Shown here one piece after another: positions 21,177 to 28,782 of a stretch of DNA of 64,000 nt; positions within the stretch are counted from its first letter, which is position 1, and every line of letters begins with the position of its first letter. The notes beneath the pieces are model-generated. The model did not search any database. It was not told the origin of the DNA and was given only the letters and a program-made list of their open reading frames with translations. The position numbers were made by a program, and so were the translations under genes. The stretch lies in NCBI RefSeq assembly GCF_016464375.1, contig NZ_JADDIU010000009.1, positions 94,419-158,418 on the forward strand, written 5' to 3'. The DNA comes from Bacillus renqingensis (GTDB lineage Bacteria > Bacillota > Bacilli > Bacillales > Cytobacillaceae).

Positions 21177-21264
21177 ATGAATATACTAAACTATTTTTTA
21201 AAATCTGTAAACATAATTTTCGGAATTTTTTAAAGTATTTTTTAACTTATTGCATAATTCTTTT

Positions 21265-22035
21265 CTAAACACTTATATCAGTTTTTAATTGAAATAGTTT
21301 TTGCAATTCATCTGAAATATTATCCAATGCCTCTTCAACAATATCACAGCCTATGTCCCGGCTGGCTTTTGTGGCGTCACCAATACAACCATTGTGCGTC
21401 ATTTCTTCATAATAATAAAATCCTTGAAGTGCCTTGCCCGGTCGCAATTGTTTCCATCTTCCCTCCTCCTGGATATCACCTTTGGCAAGCTGATCATGAC
21501 GAATAAGTTCTGGAGCTAAATACAATGCTTCGGATACTTCCCGTTCGCAGCTATGACCAAATAATGAGGAGGTAATTGAACTTTGAATTGCCTTTTTGGC
21601 TGATGCAGTCGTTTTTGCATAGTAGATTTCTACATTTAGTTCTTTGGTAAGTATCATCGACGCAACGCTAAGAGTAGCTTGATTGCCACCATGCGAATTT
21701 AACCATAAAAACTTGTTAATCCCATGTTCCTTCAAAGATCCAACAATATCTTTTAATAAGGAAATTAAGGTTGTTGGCTGCAGAGAAATAGTTCCCGGAA
21801 AATGGAGATGATGCTGTGAAACCCCCATATTGACAGTTGGGGTAATAATGGCAAAGGGATACAGCCTTTGACCAAGCTTTATAGCCATTTTTTCAGCCAG
21901 TACCGCATCACAACTTTCTACCATATGCGGACCATGCTGTTCATGGGCGCCAATGGGTACAATGGCAAACTTCACAGTTTGTAATGCTTCTTCAACTTCT
22001 TTCCATGTCATCGAGGTTAGATTATAACAATCCAA
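21265..22035 (-). CDS. Creatininase-family amidohydrolase
   Basis: 256 residues. Metal ligands E32 and H34 in PIGAHEQHGPHM and D43, NSHGGN in mid-protein, and GHSCEREVSEALYL with the second-metal Glu, define the creatininase fold (creatininase, ArfB deformylase, mycofactocin MftE and related enzymes). Hydrolyses an amide, lactam, formamide or peptide bond; which one is unknown. Overall length ~256 is standard. Operator-like TTTGTGTACCAAAA lies 22 bases upstream. Divergence from true creatininase makes that specific activity uncertain. Confidence 0.85.
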   Translation of the reverse strand: MDCYNLTSMTWKEVEEALQTVKFAIVPIGAHEQHGPHMVESCDAVLAEKMAIKLGQRLYPFAIITPTVNMGVSQHHLHFPGTISLQPTTLISLLKDIVGSLKEHGINKFLWLNSHGGNQATLSVASMILTKELNVEIYYAKTTASAKKAIQSSITSSLFGHSCEREVSEALYLAPELIRHDQLAKGDIQEEGRWKQLRPGKALQGFYYYEEMTHNGCIGDATKASRDIGCDIVEEALDNISDELQKLFQLKTDISV

Positions 22036-22057
22036 TATAAATCACCAACTTTTGTAT

Positions 22058-22071
22058 TTTGTGTACCAAAA
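22058..22071. promoter_or_regulatory. GntR-type operator site 4
   Basis: TTTGTGTACCAAAA before the creatininase-family gene; one core mismatch (G for A). Confidence 0.45.
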
Positions 22072-22092
22072 AAATATATAATTAAAATTCAA

Positions 22093-22422
22093 CTAGTGTT
22101 GGATAACCGATTGCTTCTTTGGAACTTGGATAGAAATGTTTTCTTGTGAAATTTCAAGATCCTCTTTTATAGTCAATTGGCAAGTTAAACGGTACCCTTT
22201 CTGTATTTTATCCCCCAGCATTTTTTCTTCCTTCCAATTTGGCGACGCCAAATTTTCTGCTCCATTGATGACAACGCAAGTACATTTTGTACACCTTCCC
22301 ATACCACAGCCATACTTAAGCTTTGGCAGCTGTCGTGTTGCAGCTAATACTACTAAATTAGCATTCTCTTTTACCTCTTGTTCCACCGTCGTTCCATCAA
22401 CATGAATAATTACTTTTGGCAT
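22093..22422 (-). CDS. Plant-type [2Fe-2S] ferredoxin (2)
   Basis: 109 residues, paralogue of the ferredoxin at 15817-16164. Ligands C39-x4-C44-x2-C47 (YGCGMGRCTKC) and C81 (YRLTCQ). The N-terminal MPKVIIHVDG begins the beta-grasp fold. Lies upstream of the creatininase and oxidase genes on the same strand and divergent from the unknown 111-residue gene. Two operator-like sites occupy the divergent gap. Presumed electron donor for the oxidase. Confidence 0.9.
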   Translation of the reverse strand: MPKVIIHVDGTTVEQEVKENANLVVLAATRQLPKLKYGCGMGRCTKCTCVVINGAENLASPNWKEEKMLGDKIQKGYRLTCQLTIKEDLEISQENISIQVPKKQSVIQH

Positions 22423-22466
22423 ACCATTGCTCCTTTCCCTCTATTCTAAAAATTTTGATACTTTAC

Positions 22467-22480
22467 TGAAGTATACATTT
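22467..22480. promoter_or_regulatory. GntR-type operator site 5 (weak)
   Basis: TGAAGTATACATTT, GTATAC core only, 45 bases before ferredoxin 2. Confidence 0.35.
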
Positions 22481-22640
22481 TTTTTAAGTAAGAAGCAATC
22501 TAGTTTTTTGGTTTGAGGGTATTGTTTCTAAATTAAAGCGCCAACCTATTTAGCAAAATAAAAAAACTTTAAAATAATTCAAATATTCGGACAAGACTAT
22601 TGAATATTTTATCATACTGATTTAAAATACATTTATAGCA

Positions 22641-22653
22641 ATTGGTATACAAT
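22641..22653. promoter_or_regulatory. GntR-type operator site 6
   Basis: ATTGGTATACAAT, ~90 bases before the 111-residue gene, in the divergent gap 22423-22744, which otherwise is AT-rich with no gene. Confidence 0.55.
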
Positions 22654-22744
22654 GTTCCAAGGCGGTGATAAATGAAAAAAAGTTCAATGGTTTAGATACT
22701 TTCGACAATAGCGATTAAAATCAATCAATAAAGGAGTGTTCTAA

Positions 22745-23080
22745 TTGGGAAAATATATCGTGTTGACAAATAAAAATACCTTCCAAACAATTCTTGACAA
22801 TGACGGTTTAGAGATTGTAGAAACATACCATTTCTATTTCTTTGAGGAATTAAAAGCAAAGTACACAATTGCTAAAGTATTGGATGAAAATATTAAAATC
22901 CAGCTTTTTGAAACATATGAAGGAAAAGATTACGTCAATTATATCAACATAAAGTTTTTTGAAAAGTTTGATACGATTGAAGCAGCACGTAATGAATTAA
23001 ATGAGATTGTTAAAGCATCAGGTAACAGCGAAGATTCCCTGCACTCAAAACTAGTAAAATCCGATGAGGTTGCCGTTTAG
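22745..23080 (+). CDS. Uncharacterised 111-residue protein of the GntR locus
   Basis: Family not recognised. Soluble and acidic, rich in aromatic residues (YHFYFFEELKAKYTIAKV, NYINIKFFEKFDTIEAA), no signal peptide, membrane segment or cysteine. The start is TTG with AGGAG (22732-22736) 8 bases upstream, giving MGKYIVLTNKNTFQTIL. It is alone on the plus strand, preceded by an operator and followed by a perfect 17-bp hairpin, so it is a monocistronic member of the regulon. Could be a small partner subunit of the oxidase system, but that is guesswork. Confidence 0.75.
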   Translation: MGKYIVLTNKNTFQTILDNDGLEIVETYHFYFFEELKAKYTIAKVLDENIKIQLFETYEGKDYVNYINIKFFEKFDTIEAARNELNEIVKASGNSEDSLHSKLVKSDEVAV

Positions 23081-23150
23081 CACGAAATATAGGAACTACT
23101 TTTAGGGTTTAGCTTAATGGCATAGGTATGAAATAATTAAGTGTTTCAAA

Positions 23151-23198
23151 GAAACTAAACTCCGGAGGGGGAAGAGCGTCTCTCCGGAGTTTAGTTTC
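23151..23198 (+). terminator. Strong hairpin after the 111-residue gene
   Basis: GAAACTAAACTCCGGAG (23151-23167) and CTCCGGAGTTTAGTTTC (23182-23198) pair perfectly over 17 bases. Only a weak T-rich tract follows, so termination efficiency is uncertain. Confidence 0.6.
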
Positions 23199-23218
23199 TA
23201 ATTTCGATTTTAATAGAT

Positions 23219-23246
23219 CGAAAAAAAACCGCCCCTAAAGGAGCGG
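23219..23246 (-). terminator. Intrinsic terminator of the 28-codon peptide gene
   Basis: Minus strand: CCGCTCC, loop TTTA, GGGGCGG (one G-T pair), then at least eight T. Confidence 0.8.
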
Positions 23247-23271
23247 AGTAAAAATACGTAAATAAAATTGA

Positions 23272-23358
23272 TTAAAATTTAAGTATTTTTCGTAATGAAG
23301 CTAATTTTTTTCCAGCTTTTTCAGCAGCCTTTTTCGTACTAAAAAGTGCACGGAACAT
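23272..23358 (-). CDS. Cationic 28-residue peptide (novel small gene)
   Basis: A short open frame with every element of a gene: promoter TTGTGT-17-TATAAT (23417-23389), GGGGTGAT ~5 bases before the ATG, 28 codons, TAA, and a terminator 26 bases on. The peptide starts MFRALFSTKK and ends LRKILKF; 7 Lys, 2 Arg, 1 Glu (net about +8), no Cys, Tyr or Trp, with hydrophobic residues spaced as in an amphipathic helix. No signal peptide. A GntR operator (23421-23434) lies 3 bases upstream of the -35. Could be a membrane-active peptide, a small regulator, or a partner of a locus protein; function not inferable. Confidence 0.6.
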   Translation of the reverse strand: MFRALFSTKKAAEKAGKKLASLRKILKF

Positions 23359-23388
23359 GTAAATCACCCCTGTTTTCATGTTACTTAT

Positions 23389-23417
23389 ATTATATAATGG
23401 AGCAATAGAAAACACAA
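23389..23417 (-). promoter_or_regulatory. Promoter of the 28-codon peptide gene
   Basis: Minus strand -35 TTGTGT (23417-23412), 17-base spacer, -10 TATAAT (23394-23389). Confidence 0.65.
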
Positions 23418-23420
23418 TCA

Positions 23421-23434
23421 TTTTGTATACCAAA
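23421..23434. promoter_or_regulatory. GntR-type operator site 7
   Basis: TTTTGTATACCAAA abutting the -35 of the peptide gene; a half-repeat TACCAAAA follows at once. Confidence 0.6.
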
Positions 23435-23493
23435 TACCAAAATGGGACGATAATTTTGTCTAAATTGTGACGTTTTTGTGCTTATTTGATTAG

Positions 23494-23507
23494 TTTGGTA
23501 TACCAAT
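23494..23507. promoter_or_regulatory. GntR-type operator site 8
   Basis: TTTGGTATACCAAT containing the perfect 12-base palindrome TTGGTATACCAA, ~130 bases before the permease gene. The best copy in the window. Confidence 0.65.
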
Positions 23508-23638
23508 AGGTTCTTTATTTCAAGTATTTTATTCGAAAATAGTGAAGCATCTTGTTAAATATCCTGTAAAGTCTCAGAAATATTCAAATTCACAGCAAAC
23601 AGTTGAGAAATATAACAACCTAAAGGATGGGTGATGCT

Positions 23639-25018
23639 ATGCTAAGATTGATGTTAATTTCGGTTATTTTATTGTATATGCTATCTGTACTTATACCCGG
23701 ATTCAAAATGGATAATTTTATCTCCCTCCTATGCTTCGCCATTGTCCTTATGACGATTTTTCAGGTTAAGCCGTTTGTGAAAATATTAGGTAGCATCTTT
23801 TTGTTTTTTGGAGTTGCATTATTGTGGATTAGTGGAGCATCCTGGCAACAATACATCCTATCCTTTGGGCCAATGCTTGATTTGATAACGATGTTTTCTC
23901 TTATCCCCATTTTAGGAATACCGATTCAGTTAGGGGGATACAGCGGGGGGATTCAAACGATTATTCAAAAAAAAGTAAAAACCTCTGGACAGCTTTACAT
24001 AATCACATCAGGAATTTCCTATTTTTTTAGTATTTTTATGAACCTTGCGTCCTTACCAATGACGTATTATTCAATCCGGACCGCTTTGGACGGCTATGAA
24101 GTCCAAAATAAAGAACAATTTATGAGTAGATCGATTACTCGTGGGTTTGCGATGCCACTGGTGTGGGCACCTGTTACCCCGATCGTCGGTATTGTGATTA
24201 CCATGACAGGGGTAAGCTGGGCCTCGCTTCTTCCTTATGTGATCCCATTGAGTATTGTAGGAATCGGAATGGATTGGTATATAGCCGCCCGCAACTCGAA
24301 AAGACAGCTAAAAGCCAGCAGTAATGTAATAGCTAATGAAACAGCTGCAGCCATTGAAACAGGGATAAACAACCGTTCTTCCAAGGTTTTGCAAATCCTG
24401 TTAGCCATTATTATCTTTAATGTTTCCATTTCCCTTGTAGAGACCCGCTTACCTTATCCATTTTTAATTTGTGTCTCGCTACTGGTCATTCCTTTTGCTT
24501 TTTCTTGGTCTTTCCTTTTAAAAAGAGGAAGGGAATTTGGAACACAGCTGAAGAACCATTTTTACTCACTGCCGAAAACGAAGGATCAGTTTTTTATTTA
24601 TTTGTCGGCGGGCTTTTTCATTTCAACAATAAACGTCTCTCATACAAATGAATGGCTGGATCACTGGATTAGCAAGTTTATTACTGTGGCAGGGGCTGAT
24701 ATCTTTTTAGTGATGCTGCCGCTTATCCCTTTGGGATTCGCCTTTCTTGGGCTCCATCCAGCAGTGTCACTTGCGCTTATGACGGAGGGATTAAATCCCG
24801 CATTAATCGGTATTTCGCCACACCTCCTGACAGTCGCAATGTTGGCGGGAGCTGTATCCGCTTTTATGGTTGGACCATATAATGCCACATTGGGATTGAT
24901 GTCAAGTATTGTAAAGGAAAGTTCCTATAAAGTGTCCAATTGGAATCTCCCATTTGCCGGTCTTTATACAGTATGTGTGATGCTTTATTTATTTATCTTA
25001 CAAATGTTTTTAGGGTAA
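23639..25018 (+). CDS. Large integral membrane permease (1), family uncertain
   Basis: 459 residues with about 12 hydrophobic segments, no signal peptide. Segments such as GGYSGGIQTIIQKKVKTSGQ and SGISYFFSIFMNLASLPMTYYSIR and the C-terminal LGLHPAVSLALMTEGLNPALIG recall ion-transporter (IT) superfamily carboxylate/anion permeases, but I do not recognise a specific family. ATG 23639 is used because GGTGAT precedes it; ATG 23627 would overlap the ribosome binding site. Preceded by operator 8, so presumed to import or export the pathway's substrate. Converges on permease 2. Confidence 0.7.
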   Translation: MLRLMLISVILLYMLSVLIPGFKMDNFISLLCFAIVLMTIFQVKPFVKILGSIFLFFGVALLWISGASWQQYILSFGPMLDLITMFSLIPILGIPIQLGGYSGGIQTIIQKKVKTSGQLYIITSGISYFFSIFMNLASLPMTYYSIRTALDGYEVQNKEQFMSRSITRGFAMPLVWAPVTPIVGIVITMTGVSWASLLPYVIPLSIVGIGMDWYIAARNSKRQLKASSNVIANETAAAIETGINNRSSKVLQILLAIIIFNVSISLVETRLPYPFLICVSLLVIPFAFSWSFLLKRGREFGTQLKNHFYSLPKTKDQFFIYLSAGFFISTINVSHTNEWLDHWISKFITVAGADIFLVMLPLIPLGFAFLGLHPAVSLALMTEGLNPALIGISPHLLTVAMLAGAVSAFMVGPYNATLGLMSSIVKESSYKVSNWNLPFAGLYTVCVMLYLFILQMFLG

Positions 25019-25046
25019 CGGCTTTCTCAATTTTTATAAAGAAAAA

Positions 25047-25091
25047 GGGCTTCCCTAAAGTTAGTGAAGAACACTAGCTTTAGGGAAGCCC
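25047..25091. terminator. Bidirectional terminator between the two permeases
   Basis: 20-base arms 25047-25066 and 25072-25091 (one G-T pair), five-base loop, A-rich left and TTTTTCTTTT right flanks. Serves both convergent genes. Confidence 0.85.
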
Positions 25092-25118
25092 TAGATTTTT
25101 CTTTTAACTTATTAGAAT

Positions 25119-26567
25119 TTACCAAATGACTACTGCAAGAATAGTGGCAATCAACAAACCCGTAACAACCGGTATAAAGTTTTTCCTCGCCAGATCTATG
25201 GGTGATACCTGTAAGAATCCTGCTACAGCCACAAGGGAGGACCAGGCAATAATCGTTCCTCCGCCGCTCCAAACTGACCCCATCTGTCCAATCGCCGCCA
25301 TTACCGATGGATCGATATTGCCGCCTTGAGCCAGTCCACCGGACAAAGCACCCGTTAACGGAAGTCCGGCGAACCCTGAGCCATCCAGACCTGTAATAAT
25401 CCCAACTAACAAGATACTTAGGGCCGCAAAAATAGGGCTATGAGGAATATACTGTTGTCCAGACTGGATTATATCAAATAGAAATGCAGGTTTGGTCGCA
25501 TCATCACTTAATGAAAGAATTGATGTAGAGAAGTCGCCGCTCCCCATAAAGAAAAAGCCGGCAATTGGAATGACGGGGGCCATCGCTCTAAACGCAAACA
25601 CAAATCCTTCCGTAATATGCTCGCTAATTTTATCAAGAGCCTTAAGGCGATTAAAGGCTATCGTTGCCAAGATTAGTAGAATGGTGGCAACACCACCGAT
25701 AAAAGCGGCACCATCTCCGCCTTCAAATCCAGATCCCCCGCTAAATTTATTCTGAAACATGAAAATCATAACAGCTAGCATAGCTAAAGGCACAAGGATG
25801 GCAAATATTTTCCCCCAGGTTTTTTTTATACGTGTTACATTCACACTCTCTTCCACCGTGGCAGCCAGCTCATTATTAACTTGGATGAAAGCAATTTCAC
25901 CTTTATCTGCCATACTTTCGACTTCTGATTTCGTCGTTATTGCCTTTCGATGCATTACATACACAATTACGAGGGAACTAAGTCCTGTAATGAGAGAAAG
26001 AATCATTGCTTTATCAGAAACCAAAGATTTTTCAATTCCAGCTGCTTTCGCACTAAGCATAGGAGCTACCTGCATAATATAGTCTGATGAAAGAGCCATT
26101 CCTTGGCCGGAAATAACAATTACCATTGCGGAGGTCATCGCCGGGAGTCCAGATCTCACAGCAGCCGGGACTAATAACGCACAAATTAGTGGAACAGCGG
26201 GAGTTGGCCAGAAAAACAATGAAATGATATATGTTGTTGCCATTAAGACTAGAAAAGATATATGACCATTCACCATGATTTTTTGAATTGGTACTACCAT
26301 ACGTTTGTCAGCACCAAGGTCCTTGAGAGAATTAAGTAGACCAATCATGATGGAAATGATTAGAAAAATACTAAATAGCTCTTTTGCCGCAACGAGGTTC
26401 GCGTTAAACACCGCCTGGAATCCCGAAATCACACTTCCTTTATACACTGCTGCTACTAAAAAGGTTCCAATGATGAGGGGTAACACAATGCCCTTTCTAA
26501 AAAGCATGATTATAATTACAACTACAGTAACAACAAGATACACCCAATGAGCCAACGTCAGTTCCAT
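25119..26567 (-). CDS. Large integral membrane permease (2), DcuC/GntP-like
   Basis: 482 residues with about 12-13 hydrophobic segments. FFWPTPAVPLICALLVPAAV, VISGQGMALSSDYIMQVAP and GIITGLDGSGFAGLPLTGAL suggest the ion-transporter superfamily of dicarboxylate/gluconate permeases; the exact family is not recognised. A hydrophilic loop (~215-250) is centrally placed. Operator 9 lies ~125 bases upstream. With permease 1 it gives the locus two unrelated-looking uptake/efflux systems in convergent orientation. Confidence 0.72.
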   Translation of the reverse strand: MELTLAHWVYLVVTVVVIIIMLFRKGIVLPLIIGTFLVAAVYKGSVISGFQAVFNANLVAAKELFSIFLIISIMIGLLNSLKDLGADKRMVVPIQKIMVNGHISFLVLMATTYIISLFFWPTPAVPLICALLVPAAVRSGLPAMTSAMVIVISGQGMALSSDYIMQVAPMLSAKAAGIEKSLVSDKAMILSLITGLSSLVIVYVMHRKAITTKSEVESMADKGEIAFIQVNNELAATVEESVNVTRIKKTWGKIFAILVPLAMLAVMIFMFQNKFSGGSGFEGGDGAAFIGGVATILLILATIAFNRLKALDKISEHITEGFVFAFRAMAPVIPIAGFFFMGSGDFSTSILSLSDDATKPAFLFDIIQSGQQYIPHSPIFAALSILLVGIITGLDGSGFAGLPLTGALSGGLAQGGNIDPSVMAAIGQMGSVWSGGGTIIAWSSLVAVAGFLQVSPIDLARKNFIPVVTGLLIATILAVVIW

Positions 26568-26690
26568 ATATTTCCTCCTTTTAAGTAAATAGAGTAATAC
26601 AGGTTATTTGGGTTATGTAAATCTTGAAGATGATAATATACCTGGGTCCATAATAACCAATTTTTTAGGGATTATTTTTGTATTTTGTAC

Positions 26691-26702
26691 ATTGTATACC
26701 TA
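26691..26702. promoter_or_regulatory. GntR-type operator site 9
   Basis: ATTGTATACCTA upstream of permease 2; a GTACA half site precedes it. Confidence 0.5.
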
Positions 26703-26995
26703 GATGTGAGATGATGATTAATAGAATTCTGTCTCTAGTGGATATCCCTTGCTTATACATGCTAATAGCGGCATCACTTTAAAAATAAAAAAGAATGCAA
26801 GCTTTCCTGTTTTTCTTCCAATAGACTATTAACCTGCTTTAAACGTGTGATTTCTCCCTTATTTTAATAAATCCCTCCTTTTTTCACTACGAACATAGTG
26901 AAAATACATAGATTGATATTAATATACCATTATTTTTAATATTACCGCAATCACTTTTTTGAAAATTTGAATATTTTATTAAATTCACAATAATC

Positions 26996-27024
26996 TTGTG
27001 TTTTTATTGTTTATTTAGTAAAAT
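26996..27024 (+). promoter_or_regulatory. Promoter of the AspDH-like gene
   Basis: TTGTGT (26996-27001), 17-base spacer, TAAAAT (27019-27024). Operator 10 begins 3 bases after the -10, so a bound repressor would cover the transcription start. Confidence 0.6.
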
Positions 27025-27027
27025 GAA

Positions 27028-27045
27028 TTGGTATACGGTATACCT
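27028..27045. promoter_or_regulatory. GntR-type operator site 10 (double)
   Basis: TTGGTATACGGTATACCT: two overlapping GTATAC cores placed symmetrically over the expected transcription start. Confidence 0.6.
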
Positions 27046-27101
27046 CATTTTAGGAAACAAATAACTTGAGAGCTAAACTTATTAATTGAGGTGATTTTAA
27101 T

Positions 27102-27908
27102 ATGATTAAAGTGGGGATTATTGGTTACGGAACACTGGGAAAAGCTATTTGCGATTTGATTCAGACTGATCAGGCTGAAGATGTTGCACTTAAGTCTATT
27201 CTTGTTCGCAGGCCAGTAACATCTATCAATGAAACAATTAAAAATGCTTTTTTTACGACAAATGAGGAGACTTTTTTCAATCAGGAACTGGATGTCATCA
27301 TTGAAGCAGCAGGGCACCAAGCATTGGAACTTTACGGAGAAAAGGCCCTTTCTTCAGGCAGCCATTTAATCATTCTATCTGTCGGAGCCTTAGCTGACCA
27401 TTGCTTTTATGAGACTTTACAATCTGCCGCATTAAAAAACAATAAGAAGATTTTTATTCCTTCTGCCGCAATTGCTGGCTTAGATAGAATTGCTTCGGGG
27501 GTGTTGGGTGAAATTGAGGAGATTACCCTTATTACCAGAAAGCCAACTAAAAGCTGGTACGGGACCATTGCTGAGGAACGGGTAGATTTAGAAACGCTTA
27601 AAGAGGCATATTGTATTTATAATGGTAATGCAAGAAATGCAGCAAAGTTATTCCCTGAAAGTGTAAATGTATCTGCTACATTAAGTATTGCTGGTATTGG
27701 TTTCGAAAAAACAAAGGTTCAAGTATATATTGACCCAACCATCAACAGTAATGAGCACAGCATTGTCGCAAAAGGGACCTTTGGCCGGGTAGAAATATCT
27801 GTTCAAAATACACCCTTCAAACAGAATCCTAAATCCAGTCCAATAGTGGCAATGAGTGTTGCAAAAGTGTTAAGAAACCTGACAACTTCAGTGGTGATAG
27901 GTATCTAA
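27102..27908 (+). CDS. L-aspartate dehydrogenase-like oxidoreductase (NadX family)
   Basis: 268 residues, the usual length. Rossmann motif GIIGYGTLGKAICDLI (~5-20), EAAGHQALELYGEKALSSG and LSVGALAD segments, and the C-terminal KVQVYIDPTINSNEHSI domain match aspartate dehydrogenase family proteins, which deaminate or aminate with NAD(P). Family members occur both in NAD synthesis and in catabolic clusters; the latter fits here. GAGGTGAT lies ~7 bases before ATG. Monocistronic, under operator 10. True substrate unknown. Confidence 0.82.
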   Translation: MIKVGIIGYGTLGKAICDLIQTDQAEDVALKSILVRRPVTSINETIKNAFFTTNEETFFNQELDVIIEAAGHQALELYGEKALSSGSHLIILSVGALADHCFYETLQSAALKNNKKIFIPSAAIAGLDRIASGVLGEIEEITLITRKPTKSWYGTIAEERVDLETLKEAYCIYNGNARNAAKLFPESVNVSATLSIAGIGFEKTKVQVYIDPTINSNEHSIVAKGTFGRVEISVQNTPFKQNPKSSPIVAMSVAKVLRNLTTSVVIGI

Positions 27909-28062
27909 ATGAAAAGCTGTCAGGCAATCATACTTCAATTTGCCGGCGGGCATTTTTGACGTTAACAATCACCGTATTTCAAATGTTAATTTCTAAAATC
28001 TACTGTAATAGGAAAGCTTGGTATGAATGAAGGAAAAAAACTGTTTTAATTAGGTAGAACAG

Positions 28063-28743
28063 TTATTTTCCCTTTTCTTTACTTTTCCTTACTGCTTCAA
28101 CGTATGCTTTTTTGGAATTTTCGATATGGATCTTTGTTAAATACTCGGCCATTTCCAACTCCTGATTGAGGATCGCCTCCATAATGGCCAAGTGCTCTTC
28201 CATTGATTTTACCGGTCTGCCGGGGTTTTTATAGCCGGTCTTTGCAAAGGCACTGATATAATCTGATAGCCCGCTCAGTATTTCGTAAAGCTTTGCATTC
28301 TTCGCCGATCTGTATAATAGATGATTTAAGTCCCTGTGTAAATCTGAGAAATCATCATCTTTATTATTTTTTAAACGGTCTTCAACCTTTTTGCAAAAAG
28401 CAAGATATGTGCTCCTCATTTCATCATCTAATTTTTGTGCAGCTAGTTTTGCAGCCAGTACTTCAAGAGAAGAGAGGATTGTAAATACTTCAATAATTTC
28501 CTTCTCGGAAATATCAGCAACAATTACCCCTTTTCTTGGGACTGTTTTGACAAAACCCTGTGATTCTAAGCGGAACAAGGCTTCCCGAATAGGCGTCCGA
28601 CTAATCCTCAATCTTTCCGCAAGTTCCCGCTCTACTAAGCGGTCACCTGTTTTAAATTCACCTTCTAGAATGAGATTCTTAATGTGAAGATAGACCCTCT
28701 CACGTAAAGATATGAGATTATCTTCTGACCAGTTAGTATCCAA
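28063..28743 (-). CDS. GntR-family regulator, FCD subfamily (2)
   Basis: 226 residues, paralogue of the regulator at 16228-16917. The winged-helix domain (GDRLVERELAERLRISRTPI then REALFRLESQGFVKTVPRKG) is almost identical, while the FCD domain differs more, suggesting the same DNA site but possibly different effectors. TTG start with AGGAGGGG ~5 bases upstream. Operator 11 lies between its -10 and the start, implying autorepression. Ends the locus on the right side. Confidence 0.9.
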   Translation of the reverse strand: MDTNWSEDNLISLRERVYLHIKNLILEGEFKTGDRLVERELAERLRISRTPIREALFRLESQGFVKTVPRKGVIVADISEKEIIEVFTILSSLEVLAAKLAAQKLDDEMRSTYLAFCKKVEDRLKNNKDDDFSDLHRDLNHLLYRSAKNAKLYEILSGLSDYISAFAKTGYKNPGRPVKSMEEHLAIMEAILNQELEMAEYLTKIHIENSKKAYVEAVRKSKEKGK

Positions 28744-28762
28744 TGATTCCCCTCCTTCCTAT

Positions 28763-28782
28763 TTTGGTATACACTATACAAA
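28763..28782. promoter_or_regulatory. GntR-type operator site 11
   Basis: TTTGGTATACACTATACAAA, a GTATAC core plus a second half site, directly downstream of the gntR2 -10. Confidence 0.55.

Larger units (their letters stand above)
26568..27101. other. Divergent regulatory gap with two operators
   Basis: 534 bases between permease 2 and the AspDH-like gene. Contains operators 9 and 10 and the AspDH promoter. A minus-strand 29-codon fragment (EITRLKQVNSLLEEKQESLH, ~26774-26864) looks coding but is bounded by stops with no start. Nothing else supported. Confidence 0.4.

Noticed and set aside
21062..21268. 68-codon plus-strand frame between oxidase and creatininase genes
   Set aside because: Lies in an AT-rich operator-bearing gap, Phe/Lys/Asn-rich translation expected from random AT-rich DNA.
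26774..26864. Minus-strand 29-codon coiled-coil-like fragment
   Set aside because: Bounded by stops on both sides, no start or ribosome binding site; could be a remnant of a regulator but too short to support.
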